A stretch of 64,000 bases of DNA from Streptomyces zaomyceticus (GTDB taxonomy: Bacteria; Actinomycetota; Actinomycetes; Streptomycetales; Streptomycetaceae): the NCBI RefSeq assembly GCF_014656215.1, contig NZ_BNBZ01000021.1, forward strand, positions 1-64,000. The letters are read 5' to 3'. Shown piece after piece: positions 49,703-58,036 of the stretch. The position numbers and the translations under genes were made by a program. The notes beneath the pieces were generated by a model. The model was not told the DNA's origin. It was given only the letters and a program-made list of their open reading frames with translations, and ran no database searches. Every line of letters starts with the position of its first letter. Position 1 is the first letter of the stretch.

Positions 49703-51373
49703 ATGCCAGAGTTTGCGTACTCCGATCTGCTCCCCCTGGGAGAGGACACCACGCCCTACCGCCTGGTGACCTCCGAAGGTGTCTCCACCTTCGAGGCCGA
49801 CGGCCGTACGTTCCTCAAGGTCGAGCCGGAGGCGCTGCGCACGCTGGCCGCCGAGGCGATCCACGACATCCAGCACTTCCTGCGCCCGGCCCACCTGGCC
49901 CAGCTCCGCCGGATCATCGACGACCCCGAGGCCTCCTCGAACGACAAGTTCGTCGCGCTCGACCTCCTCAAGAACGCGAACATCGCCGCCGCCGGCGTCC
50001 TGCCCATGTGCCAGGACACCGGCACCGCGATCGTCATGGGCAAGCGCGGCCAGAACGTGCTGACCCCGGGCCGCGACGAGGAGGCCCTGTCGAAGGGCAT
50101 CTACGACGCGTACACCAAGCTGAACCTGCGGTACTCGCAGATGGCCCCGGTGACCATGTGGGAGGAGAAGAACACCGGCTCGAACCTGCCCGCGCAGATC
50201 GAGCTGTACGCGACCGACGGCGGCGCGTACAAGTTCCTCTTCATGGCCAAGGGCGGCGGCTCCGCCAACAAGTCCTTCCTCTACCAGGAGACGAAGGCCG
50301 TCCTCAACGAGGCGAGCATGATGAAGTTCCTGGAGGAGAAGATCCGTTCGCTCGGTACCGCGGCCTGCCCGCCGTACCACCTGGCGATCGTCGTCGGCGG
50401 CACCTCCGCCGAGTTCGCGCTCAAGACCGCGAAGTACGCCTCCGCGCACTACCTGGACGAGCTGCCCTCCGAGGGCTCCGCCGAGACCGGCCACGGCTTC
50501 CGTGACAAGGAGCTGGAGGAGAAGGTCTTCGAGCTGACGCAGAGGATCGGCATCGGCGCGCAGTTCGGCGGCAAGTACTTCTGCCACGACGTCCGCGTCG
50601 TCCGCCTCCCGCGCCACGGCGCCTCGCTGCCCGTCGCCATCGCCGTCTCCTGCTCGGCGGACCGCCAGGCCGTCGCCAAGATCACCGCCGAGGGCGTCTT
50701 CCTGGAGCAGCTGGAGACCGACCCGGCGCGCTTCCTGCCGGACACCACCGACGAGCACCTGTCGGAGGAGGCCGACGTCGTCACCATCGACCTGAACCAG
50801 CCGATGGACGACATCCTCGCCGAGCTGACCAAGTACCCGGTCAAGACCCGGCTCTCGCTCAACGGCCCGCTGGTCGTGGCGCGTGACATCGCGCACGCCA
50901 AGATCAAGGAGCGGCTGGACGCGGGCGAGGAGATGCCGCAGTACCTGAAGGACCACCCGGTCTACTACGCGGGCCCCGCGAAGACCCCCGAGGGCTACGC
51001 CTCCGGTTCCTTCGGTCCGACCACGGCCGGCCGGATGGACTCGTACGTGGAGCAGTTCCAGGCGGCGGGCGGCTCGAAGGTCATGCTGGCCAAGGGCAAC
51101 CGCTCGCAGCAGGTCACGAACGCCTGCGGCAGCCACGGCGGCTTCTACCTCGGCTCGATCGGCGGCCCGGCGGCGCGTCTCGCGCAGGACTGCATCAAGA
51201 AGGTCGAGGTCGTCGAGTACGAGGAGCTCGGCATGGAGGCGGTCTGGAAGATCGAGGTCGAGGACTTCCCGGCGTTCATCGTGGTGGACGACAAGGGCAA
51301 CGACTTCTTCCAGAACCCGGCCCCCGAGCCGACGTTCACGCACATCCCGGTGCGGGGTCCCGGTCTCGGCTGA
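49703..51373 (+). CDS. Class I (iron-sulfur) fumarate hydratase
   Basis: Fumarase of 556 residues interconverting fumarate and malate with an oxygen-labile [4Fe-4S] cluster. The cluster Cys lie in VLPMCQDTGTAIV, GGKYFCHDVRVVRLPRHGAS and QQVTNACGSHGGFYLGSIGG; other family motifs are NTGSNLPAQIELYA, AKGGGSANKSFLYQ and GPTTAGRMDSYVEQF. The N- and C-terminal domains of two-chain enzymes are fused in one protein, as usual here. ATG 49703 (MPEFAYSDLLPLGEDTTPYR) is preferred over 49694, which is too close to the GAGG SD. The upstream region has an iron box. A class II fumarase (fumC) lies about 4 kb downstream. Confidence 0.96.
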   Translation: MPEFAYSDLLPLGEDTTPYRLVTSEGVSTFEADGRTFLKVEPEALRTLAAEAIHDIQHFLRPAHLAQLRRIIDDPEASSNDKFVALDLLKNANIAAAGVLPMCQDTGTAIVMGKRGQNVLTPGRDEEALSKGIYDAYTKLNLRYSQMAPVTMWEEKNTGSNLPAQIELYATDGGAYKFLFMAKGGGSANKSFLYQETKAVLNEASMMKFLEEKIRSLGTAACPPYHLAIVVGGTSAEFALKTAKYASAHYLDELPSEGSAETGHGFRDKELEEKVFELTQRIGIGAQFGGKYFCHDVRVVRLPRHGASLPVAIAVSCSADRQAVAKITAEGVFLEQLETDPARFLPDTTDEHLSEEADVVTIDLNQPMDDILAELTKYPVKTRLSLNGPLVVARDIAHAKIKERLDAGEEMPQYLKDHPVYYAGPAKTPEGYASGSFGPTTAGRMDSYVEQFQAAGGSKVMLAKGNRSQQVTNACGSHGGFYLGSIGGPAARLAQDCIKKVEVVEYEELGMEAVWKIEVEDFPAFIVVDDKGNDFFQNPAPEPTFTHIPVRGPGLG

Positions 51374-51393
51374 TCACCCGGCGCCTGACGTCC

Positions 51394-51420
51394 GCCCCTC
51401 GGTCCTCCGGACCGGGGGGC
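51394..51420 (+). terminator. Terminator of the class I fumarase gene
   Basis: GCCCCTCGGTCC pairs with GGACCGGGGGGC across loop TCC; one position is U-G in plus-strand RNA. It starts 21 nt past the stop. Confidence 0.7.
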
Positions 51421-51532
51421 TTCGTCGTCCGCTCAGAAAGTTGCTACCGACCGGTAGCCAACTCGTTGCCTCCTGTCCAGTATTGAGCGCGAGCATGCCA
51501 AAGTCCTGAGCTGGTCGACCAAGGAGCCCCCC

Positions 51533-52174
51533 ATGCCCGTCACGCCCTTCCGCAGGCGCGCCGCCGCCGGAACCACCGCCACGCTCGCGCTGACCGCCCT
51601 CCTCGTCGTCGGCCCCGCGCCCACCGCCTCCGCCTCCGACCCGGACCGGCACAGCACGTCGACCGCGGCCTTCAAGGACGTCGACTACGCGACCTGGCTC
51701 CGCGATGTGGCGGCCGTCGTCGCCGAGGCCCGCCCGTACATCGAGGAGCGGTCGGAGAACGCCGGGCGCGAGAAGCAGGCGATCGTCCTCGACATCGACA
51801 ACAGCTCCCTGGAGACGGACTTCCACCCGTTCTGGGAGCTTCCGACGCCCGCCATCGCCGATGTGCGCGACCTCGTCCGGGACGCCCACGGGCGCGGGGT
51901 GGACGTCTTCTTCGTGACCGCCCGCCCGGGCATCATCCACTCCCTGACCGACTGGAACCTGAAGAAGGCCGGCTACCCGGTCGACGGTCTGTACGTGCGC
52001 TCGCTGCCCGATCTCTTCGCCGAGGTCAGCGCGTACAAGACGGAGAAGCGCGCGGAGATCGAGGCCAAGGGCTACACGATCATCGCGAACATCGGCAACA
52101 ACACCACCGACCTGGTCGGCGGCCACGCCGAGCGCACGTTCAAGCTCCCGGACTACGGCGGCAAGCTCTCCTGA
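51533..52174 (+). CDS. Secreted HAD-family acid phosphatase
   Basis: A 213-residue secreted phosphatase of the HAD subfamily IIIB (class B acid phosphatase type). The signal sequence has twin Arg (FRRRAAAGTTATLALTALLV, end near SASA), compatible with Tat export. The nucleophile motif is LDIDNSSLETDF, motif II is FFVTARPGIIHSL, motif III uses Lys in YKTEKRAEIEAKG and motif IV IGNNTTDLVGG has Asn for the first Asp, normal in this subfamily. ATG 51533 follows an excellent SD (AAGGAGCC). A hairpin follows, convergent with the next gene. Likely scavenges phosphate outside the cell. Confidence 0.88.
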   Translation: MPVTPFRRRAAAGTTATLALTALLVVGPAPTASASDPDRHSTSTAAFKDVDYATWLRDVAAVVAEARPYIEERSENAGREKQAIVLDIDNSSLETDFHPFWELPTPAIADVRDLVRDAHGRGVDVFFVTARPGIIHSLTDWNLKKAGYPVDGLYVRSLPDLFAEVSAYKTEKRAEIEAKGYTIIANIGNNTTDLVGGHAERTFKLPDYGGKLS

Positions 52175-52201
52175 CCGGAGGCCCGGAAGGTCCCGGAGGC
52201 C

Positions 52202-52235
52202 CGGGAGCCCCGCCGGTCGGATTCCGGGGCTCCCG
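52202..52235. terminator. Bidirectional terminator between phosphatase and AOC-like gene
   Basis: Perfect 11-bp stem CGGGAGCCCCG / CGGGGCTCCCG with a 12-nt loop; the right arm abuts the AOC-like stop codon. Confidence 0.75.
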
Positions 52236-52733
52236 CTAGCGGGTGATGTGGAACTCCAGCCTGGAGAAGTCCCCGTCCGGGGTCGAGCGAATGGTGCCGC
52301 GCGCGTCCTTGAAGTCGCCGGTCCCACCGGTGACGGCGATGTCGAACGCGGCCTGCTCCTCGGCGTCCGGGTCGACCGACAGCAGGGTCTGCCCCATGAT
52401 CTGCCCGCCGGGTCCGCCGTTCAGCACGAAAGTGCCCACGCACACCAGGTCGTTGGGGCTGCCGGTGCGGACCACGGTGCAGGTCACGCCGTCCCGGCCG
52501 ACCTTGTCGCCGCCCTTGGACCTGAAGAGGTCGTCGGCGAAGGCGAACGAGTCCCCGAGCTCGGGCGGCGGCGCGGTCGTGTCGCCGCCCTGATCGGTCG
52601 GGACCTCCTGGGCGTAGAGCGTGAACTCGAAACCCTCGGCCGCGGACGCGGGGACGGCGGCGACGGCGGAGAAGGCACCGGCGGCCACGGCGGTGACCCC
52701 GAGCACGCCGACCCTCCTGAAGCTACGGAACAT
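52236..52733 (-). CDS. Secreted allene-oxide-cyclase/dirigent-type barrel protein
   Basis: A 165-residue secreted protein with signal peptide (FRRVGVLGVTAVAAGAFSAV to PASA) and a small lipocalin-like beta barrel of the allene oxide cyclase-dirigent superfamily (GDSFAFADDLFRSKGGDKVG, LVCVGTFVLNGGPGGQIMGQ, GGTGDFKDARGTIRS). Only two Cys (in CTVVRTG and LVCVGT) are placed to form a disulfide. ATG 52733 has AGGAGG at 6 nt. Streptomyces have several such secreted barrels of unknown ligand. No enzymatic residue can be confirmed. Confidence 0.82.
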   Translation of the reverse strand: MFRSFRRVGVLGVTAVAAGAFSAVAAVPASAAEGFEFTLYAQEVPTDQGGDTTAPPPELGDSFAFADDLFRSKGGDKVGRDGVTCTVVRTGSPNDLVCVGTFVLNGGPGGQIMGQTLLSVDPDAEEQAAFDIAVTGGTGDFKDARGTIRSTPDGDFSRLEFHITR

Positions 52734-52850
52734 GTCCTGCCTCCTGCGGGGAGTCCCCCTTCGGATCTTCGGACCTGCTTCACATTGTGCGACGGCCACC
52801 CCGGATACGCCCGTCCGGTGGACGGCCGGCCCGCCACTACGCTGACGCGC

Positions 52851-53492
52851 ATGAGACACCCGATACGACCCCTGGCCCCCGCAGCCGCGGCCCTGGCGGC
52901 CGGGCTGCTGCTCGCCGGCTGCGCCGACGCCGAGCCGATGCCCGAGGTCACGCAGGGCGCCCGGCCCACGGCGGCGCCCACCGCGAAGGCGCCCGCGGCC
53001 GCCGCGTCCCGTGCGACCGTCGGTGGTCCCGGGACGGCCTGCGCGCTGCCCGTCGCGTTCGCGGTGGCGGAGAAGTGGACGCCGAAGGCCGTCGAGGACC
53101 CCGAGAACCCGGAGTTCGCGGCCCTCACGCGCCAGGGTCCGGCGACGGTTCGCTGCGAGGTGGACGCGAAGCCGGCCGGGCACGTGGGCTATCTGCGGGT
53201 GTGGACGGCCGGAAAGGGGCCTGCCAGGACGGCGCTCGAAGGGTTCGTGAAGGCCGCGCAGAACACCTCCGGGGTCACCTACAAGGAGAGCGGGTCCGGC
53301 GCGGGGCCCGTCACCGAGGTGACGTACACCGTCTACAACAAGCTCATGGAGGAGTCGAAGGAGGAGCGGGCCTTCGCCGTCGCGACCCCGAAGGGGACGG
53401 TGATCGTGCACCTCGGCGGGCTCGACACCGCGGAGCACCGGGCGATGGTCCCCGCCTACGAGCTGGCCCGGACCACGCTCAAGGCGCTCTGA
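52851..53492 (+). CDS. Small secreted lipoprotein, function unknown
   Basis: A 213-residue lipoprotein. Signal peptide with lipobox LAGC (lipidated Cys at residue 24), an Ala/Pro/Thr-rich linker, then an alpha/beta domain (VGGPGTACALPVAFAVAEKW to the end) with one Cys pair and the phrase GHVGYLRVWTAGKGPARTAL. It resembles a small extracytoplasmic sensor or binding lipoprotein, but no known family was recognised. ATG 52851 has no SD and TACGCT lies 7 nt upstream, so the message may be leaderless. Confidence 0.75.
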   Translation: MRHPIRPLAPAAAALAAGLLLAGCADAEPMPEVTQGARPTAAPTAKAPAAAASRATVGGPGTACALPVAFAVAEKWTPKAVEDPENPEFAALTRQGPATVRCEVDAKPAGHVGYLRVWTAGKGPARTALEGFVKAAQNTSGVTYKESGSGAGPVTEVTYTVYNKLMEESKEERAFAVATPKGTVIVHLGGLDTAEHRAMVPAYELARTTLKAL

Positions 53493-53510
53493 GGCGGTAC
53501 CCGCGCCGAG

Positions 53511-53632
53511 GACGGCCGGCCGTGGTCCCGCTCGGGCGAGGCCGGCCTTGCTCCCGGCCCCGGAGACGGCCGTGGTCCCGCCCCGAACACGGCCGTGGCC
53601 CCGGCCTCGGAGACGGCCGTGGCCCCCGTCCG
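53511..53632. repeat. Tandem copies of a terminator arm (period about 24 bp)
   Basis: ACGGCCGTGG-containing units recur at about 53518, (degenerate near 53543), 53568, 53591 and 53615. The last copy is the left arm of the terminator at 53616-53653; only one right arm exists. Non-coding. Confidence 0.7.
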
Positions 53633-53653
53633 ATCCCGGACGGGGGCCACGGC
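53616..53653. terminator. Bidirectional terminator between lipoprotein and SGNH hydrolase genes
   Basis: Perfect 17-bp stem (arms 53616-53632 and 53637-53653, GCCGTGGCCCCC / GGGGGCCACGGC core) with 4-nt loop ATCC, between convergent genes. Confidence 0.85.
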
Positions 53654-53673
53654 GTTCCTCGACGGCGCGCGGG

Positions 53674-55212
53674 CTACGCGAACTTCTGGTTCGCCGAGCC
53701 GTCGCAGGCCTGGAGCCGGATCGGCTGCCGCGCCGCGCTCTGGCTGAGGCAGAGGCCCGTCGCGTCGGCGGGCCGGAGCGTGGCGCCGTCCCGGACGAAC
53801 TTCTGGTTGGCGCCGCCGTGGCAGTTCCAGATGATGAGGGCCCTGCCCGCCTGGTAGCCGGACGCGGGGACGTCCAGGCAGCGGTCCTGGGTGAGCTGGG
53901 TGTGGACGGTCCGGCGGGTGGAGTCGTACCACCAGCCCTGGTTGCGGCCGCCGTGGCAGTCCCAGCCGAGGACACCGGTGTCGTTGGCCGAGGAGGCCGC
54001 CTCGACGTCCAGACAGTCGCCGGTCGCCTGGTTCTTCAGGGGCTTGTACACGTCGTCCCAGGCCAGCGGGAAGAGGGTCGGCGTGCCCGAGGAGTTCACA
54101 TCGGCACAACTCGCCTCACGTGAGCCGGAGTTGTAGATCTGGGTGAGGCAGGACGCGAAGGCGGCGTGCCCCCGCGCGTTGGGGTGGAAGGACTGCCGCA
54201 CCGAGTTCGCGTCCGGGGTGCCCGGCTTGGAGAGGTCGATGTAGAGGCCTCGGGCCCAGGTGTCCTCCATGCAGACCTCGTGGCCGTGGAAGAGCCGGGA
54301 GTTGTCGAGGTAGACGGCCCCGGTGGAGGCGGCGGCCGCGCGCATTCCGCGTTCGAAGGCGGGGACGGCGGTGTTGCGGCCCCACACGGTGTCGGAGTCG
54401 TAGCCGAGTCCGCCGCAGACCAGCTTCCCCGGGAAGTCGGGGTTGTCGTGGAAGTCGGGGCCGATGGGGCTGGGGTAGCCCATGAGGACGAGCTTGTAGT
54501 CACCGTCGGCGTATCCGGCGTCGCGCATGACGCTCTTGAGGTCGCGCACGGTCTGCTCGACCTTGGGGACGAGGCCGTCGACGCGGGACTGCCAGCCCGG
54601 GGCGTACTTGGGCTCGCAGGTGCCCTGGAGCAGCAGGTAGCGCTGGACGCAGTCGGTCATGACGGGTCCGAACTGCAGGTCGTCGTTGGCTCCGGCGACG
54701 AGCAGGACCATCTTGATGCGGGTGTTGCGCGCCTTGACGGCCAGGTTGTCGCTCTGGACGAGCTCGTCGGCGTACTGCTTCGAGCCGCCGATCCGGATGT
54801 TGCCGGTGTACGCGCCGGAGCAGGACACGTTGAACGTGAGGTCCGCGGGGATCCCGGTGCGGTGGATGGCGGCGTCGGGCGAACGGTGGCACCAGTTGGT
54901 GGGGCCGTTGGTGGGGGGCTCGTACGTACCGACGCCCTCGCCGGAGATCTCGCTGTCGCCGAGGGAGATCAGCCCGGTCCTGCGCTGGGCAAGGGGGCGC
55001 TCCTCGGGGCTGCCGTAGATCCTGGTGGCCTCGGCGGCCCGGATCGCCTCCAGCTCGGGCGGGAGCGGGACGGCGGCGGTGACGGCCGCGGTGCCGACGG
55101 TGCCGGTGCCGGCCGCGCCGGCGGGGGCGGCCGCGGTCATCGTGCCGAGTGCGGCGGCGGCCGCGGCGACGGCGGCTATGGGCCAGCGGAGTCTGTACCT
55201 GGTGCGCCTCAT
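53674..55212 (-). CDS. Secreted SGNH hydrolase with C-terminal ricin-type lectin domain
   Basis: A 512-residue secreted esterase/lipase-type enzyme. After a signal peptide (about residues 1-34, AAAPAGAA) the SGNH fold has GISLGDSEISGEG (nucleophile Ser near residue 87), a Gly/Asn oxyanion region (VSCSGAYTGNIR and VAGANDD) and catalytic SFHPNARGH. The last about 130 residues are a ricin-B trefoil with CLDVEA, HGGRNQGWWYD, CLDVPASG and two ANQKF repeats, suited to binding polysaccharide. ATG 55212 has GGAGGCGC. A GTGGG-GTTA-CCCAC repeat lies upstream. Likely attacks an extracellular ester such as acetylated polymer. Confidence 0.9.
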   Translation of the reverse strand: MRRTRYRLRWPIAAVAAAAAALGTMTAAAPAGAAGTGTVGTAAVTAAVPLPPELEAIRAAEATRIYGSPEERPLAQRRTGLISLGDSEISGEGVGTYEPPTNGPTNWCHRSPDAAIHRTGIPADLTFNVSCSGAYTGNIRIGGSKQYADELVQSDNLAVKARNTRIKMVLLVAGANDDLQFGPVMTDCVQRYLLLQGTCEPKYAPGWQSRVDGLVPKVEQTVRDLKSVMRDAGYADGDYKLVLMGYPSPIGPDFHDNPDFPGKLVCGGLGYDSDTVWGRNTAVPAFERGMRAAAASTGAVYLDNSRLFHGHEVCMEDTWARGLYIDLSKPGTPDANSVRQSFHPNARGHAAFASCLTQIYNSGSREASCADVNSSGTPTLFPLAWDDVYKPLKNQATGDCLDVEAASSANDTGVLGWDCHGGRNQGWWYDSTRRTVHTQLTQDRCLDVPASGYQAGRALIIWNCHGGANQKFVRDGATLRPADATGLCLSQSAARQPIRLQACDGSANQKFA

Positions 55213-55226
55213 TGCGCCTCCTGGAA

Positions 55227-55240
55227 GTGGGGTTACCCAC
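55227..55240. promoter_or_regulatory. Inverted repeat in the 5' region of the SGNH hydrolase gene
   Basis: GTGGG-GTTA-CCCAC is a perfect 5-bp inverted repeat starting 15 nt upstream of the start codon and overlapping the SD neighbourhood; operator role is inference. Confidence 0.35.
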
Positions 55241-55354
55241 GGTTTTTACTGGCCGGTACGCGTGATGGGAATACATCGAACAAGACAAGTGCTCATCTTT
55301 TTCGGGGGGGTTCGGGGCGCCCCCCGACGGGCACGGCGTGGAAGGTTGGAGCAC

Positions 55355-56764
55355 ATGAACGACACAGACCAGGCGGACGGCTACCGGATCGAGCACGACT
55401 CCATGGGCGAGGTACGGGTCCCCGCCCACGCCAAATGGAGGGCCCAGACCCAACGGGCGGTGGAGAACTTCCCGGTCTCCGGGCAGCGCCTGGAGCGCGC
55501 CCACATCGAGGCCCTGGCCCGGATCAAGGCCGCCGCCGCCCAGGTCAACGCGGAGCTCGGGGTGATCGACAAGGACCGCGCGGAGGCCATCGTCTCGGCG
55601 GCGGCCGAGGTCGCCGAGGGGCGCTGGGACGAGCACTTCCCGGTGGACGTCTTCCAGACCGGCTCGGGCACCTCGTCCAACATGAACACCAACGAGGTGA
55701 TCGCCACCCTCGCCACCGAGCGGCTCCCCGAGGGGCGCGAGGTCCACCCCAACGACCATGTGAACGCCTCGCAGTCCTCCAACGACGTCTTCCCCTCCTC
55801 CATCCACATCGCGGCCACCAGCGCCGTCACCCGCGACCTGATCCCCGCCCTCGAGCATCTGGCCGCCTCCCTGGAGCGAAAATCGGCCGAATTCGCGACG
55901 GTCGTGAAGTCCGGCCGCACGCACCTGATGGACGCCACCCCGGTCACCCTCGGCCAGGAGTTCGGCGGCTACGCGGCGCAGGTCGCGTACGGCGTCGAGC
56001 GGCTGCGCTCCGCCCTCCCCCGGCTCGCCGAACTCCCCCTCGGCGGTACGGCGGTGGGCACCGGCATCAACACCCCGGCCGGCTTCTCGGCGACCGTCAT
56101 CGCGGCGGTCTCGCGCGCGACCGGCCTGCCGCTCACCGAGGCCCGTGACCACTTCGAGGCACAGGGCGCCCGCGACGCCCTGGTGGAGACGTCCGGGCAG
56201 CTCCGCACCGTCGCCGTCTCTCTCACCAAGATCGCCAACGATCTGCGCTGGATGGCCAGCGGGCCGCGGACGGGCCTCGCCGAGATCAACCTCCCCGACC
56301 TCCAGCCCGGCTCGTCGATCATGCCGGGCAAGGTGAACCCGGTGATCCCCGAGGCGGTCCTGATGGTCGCCGCGCAGGTGACCGGAAACGACACCACGGT
56401 GGCGGTGGCGGGCGCGGCCGGGAACTTCGAGCTCAACGTCATGCTGCCGGTGATGGCGAAGAACCTCCTGGAGTCCGTACGGCTGCTCGCCAACGCCTCC
56501 CGGCTGCTCGCCGACCGCACGGTGGACGGGATCACCGCCAACGTCGAGCGGGCCCGCGAGTACGCCGAGTCCTCGCCTTCGGTGGTCACCCCGCTGAACA
56601 AGTACATCGGCTACGAGGAAGCGGCCAAGGTCGCCAAGAAGTCCCTCGCCGAGCGGAAGACCATCCGCGAGGTGGTGCTCGAGTCCGGGTACGTGGAGCG
56701 CGGCGACCTGACGGTCGAGCAGCTGGACGAGGCGCTGGACGTCCTGCGCATGACCCGCCCGTAG
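55355..56764 (+). CDS. fumC: Class II fumarate hydratase
   Basis: Iron-independent fumarase of the aspartase/fumarase superfamily, 469 residues. MNDTDQADGYRIEHDSMGEV leads to GSGTSSNMNTNEVI, HPNDHVNASQSSNDVFPS (catalytic His), the substrate loop GRTHLMDATPVTLGQEF and the signature GSSIMPGKVNPV with its catalytic Ser. ATG 55355 has GGAG close by. It is in the plus strand about 4 kb after the class I fumarase, so the genome has both the iron-sulfur and iron-free enzyme. A hairpin follows at 56774. Confidence 0.97.
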   Translation: MNDTDQADGYRIEHDSMGEVRVPAHAKWRAQTQRAVENFPVSGQRLERAHIEALARIKAAAAQVNAELGVIDKDRAEAIVSAAAEVAEGRWDEHFPVDVFQTGSGTSSNMNTNEVIATLATERLPEGREVHPNDHVNASQSSNDVFPSSIHIAATSAVTRDLIPALEHLAASLERKSAEFATVVKSGRTHLMDATPVTLGQEFGGYAAQVAYGVERLRSALPRLAELPLGGTAVGTGINTPAGFSATVIAAVSRATGLPLTEARDHFEAQGARDALVETSGQLRTVAVSLTKIANDLRWMASGPRTGLAEINLPDLQPGSSIMPGKVNPVIPEAVLMVAAQVTGNDTTVAVAGAAGNFELNVMLPVMAKNLLESVRLLANASRLLADRTVDGITANVERAREYAESSPSVVTPLNKYIGYEEAAKVAKKSLAERKTIREVVLESGYVERGDLTVEQLDEALDVLRMTRP

Positions 56765-56773
56765 CCCGGACCC

Positions 56774-56808
56774 GCGGGTGCGTCCCCGGGGCCCGGGAAC
56801 GCACCCGC
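56774..56808 (+). terminator. Terminator of fumC
   Basis: A 10-bp stem GCGGGTGCGT / ACGCACCCGC (56774-56783, 56799-56808) continues, after one mismatch, with 5 more pairs (CCCGG/CCGGG) and a 3-nt loop. Confidence 0.75.
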
Positions 56809-56833
56809 CGGGACGGCGGTGGGCGCCCGGCCG

Positions 56834-56914
56834 TCGGCGCCCCGCCCACGTGACCGGCCCTCGGCGACCCGCCCACGTGACCGATCGTCGGCGACCCGCC
56901 CACGCGACCGGCCG
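56834..56914. repeat. 27-bp tandem repeat between fumC and the DUF402 gene
   Basis: Three units near TCGGCGACCCGCCCACGTGA plus CCGGCCG (27 bp) at 56834-56860, 56861-56887 and 56888-56914; decayed half-units continue to about 57000. Non-coding. Confidence 0.85.
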
Positions 56915-57059
56915 TGGGCAACCCGCCGTGAGCGACCCACCGGGGTGACCGGCCATGGCGACCGTACGCAAGTGACCGACGGGTAGTGACCGGCCGGTAG
57001 CCGACTCATCCGTGACCTGTGCCGCAGCGGTCGTGGGAGCGCGCCCCTAAGATCTGCGC

Positions 57060-57725
57060 ATGACAGGATCGGGCGGCTCCCAGCACTGGGCGCCTGGGGA
57101 TCACATCCTCTGGCGCTATCGCGGCAACGGCACCGGAGAGGTGCACATCTGCCGACCCGTGACGGTCGTCCAGGACACCCCCGAGCTGCTCGCCGTCTGG
57201 ATGGCCCCCGGCACGGAGTGCGTCCGCCCCGTGCTCACCGACGGCACGCCCGTCCACGAGGAGCCGCTCGCCACCCGCTACACCGCCCCGCGCACCACCG
57301 AGCGCGCGGAGTGGTCCGGCAGCGGGGTCCTGAAGCTGGCGAGACCAGGCGAACCGTGGTCGGTGTGGCTGTTCTGGGAACGGGGCTGGCGCTTCCGCAG
57401 CTGGTACGTGAACCTGGAGGAGCCGCGGGTCCGGTGGTCCGGCGGTTTCGACTCCGAGGACCATTTCCTCGACATCTCCGTCTACCCCGACCGCAGCTGG
57501 CTGTGGCGCGACGAGGACGAGTTCGCGCAGGCCCAACGGTCCGGGCTGATGGGCCCGGAGCAGGCCGCGCGGGTGCGCGCGGCGGGACGGCTGGCGGTGG
57601 AGCGGATCAAGGAGTGGGGGGCGCCGTTCGCGGACGGCTGGGAGGACTGGCGACCCGATCCGGCATGGCGGGTGCCGGAGCTGCCGGCCGACTGGGACCG
57701 CACTCCGGCGCACACGGCACCGTGA
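57060..57725 (+). CDS. DUF402-domain protein
   Basis: A 221-residue cytoplasmic protein of the DUF402 family. Central features: WRYRGNGTGEVHICRPVTVV, the WSVWLFWERGWRFRSWYVNL strand, and the family acidic patch DSEDHFLDISVYPDRSWLWR followed by DEDEF; the conserved Asp/Glu set in DxxLD and DEDE is the metal-binding phosphatase-like site of characterised DUF402 proteins. ATG 57060 has no SD and TAAGAT is 6 nt upstream, so it is probably leaderless. No operon partner. A nucleoside-diphosphate phosphatase activity is known for one relative; assignment here is inference. Confidence 0.85.
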   Translation: MTGSGGSQHWAPGDHILWRYRGNGTGEVHICRPVTVVQDTPELLAVWMAPGTECVRPVLTDGTPVHEEPLATRYTAPRTTERAEWSGSGVLKLARPGEPWSVWLFWERGWRFRSWYVNLEEPRVRWSGGFDSEDHFLDISVYPDRSWLWRDEDEFAQAQRSGLMGPEQAARVRAAGRLAVERIKEWGAPFADGWEDWRPDPAWRVPELPADWDRTPAHTAP

Positions 57726-58036
57726 GACCCTTGATGCGCCCCCGGGGGGCAAACGTAGGATCGTCCTCCGCACGGCGGAGGCGGACCCGACGGCACGTCG
57801 GACCGACCGGACAGCACGTCAACGACCGAACGCAGCGCAGGACCTGACCAGAAGTCATCCACGAGGGGGAGAGCAGTGCCGGACGTCTGCCCGGGTGTTC
57901 CCACCCCCGCTGGTGCCGCAACCCGCAGAGCCTCCACATCCGCTGCACACAAGGGGTTTAGCCCCGCCGAAGGCGCGGCATCGGCGAGAAGAGCGAGTGC
58001 ATCGCACCACCGGCCCGGACAGACGGAATCCCACGC
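57726..58036 (+). promoter_or_regulatory. 5' region of the second SpoIIE gene, with possible leader ORF
   Basis: About 310 nt. A promoter-like pair TTGATG (57731-57736) and TAGGAT (57756-57761, 19-nt spacer) is present. From 57876 a 54-codon frame (GTG, SD GAGGGGGAG, ends TGA at 58038-58040) overlaps the GTG of the phosphatase by GTGA. Its third-position GC (about two thirds) is below neighbouring genes, so it may be a coupled leader rather than a conserved protein; not called as CDS. Confidence 0.45.

Noticed and set aside
28390..56808. Rule that terminators with one mismatch are G-U on the strand they serve
   Set aside because: True for hairpins at 28390, 37881 and 51394, but the fumC hairpin at 56774 has C-A on its own strand, so it is not a reliable rule.
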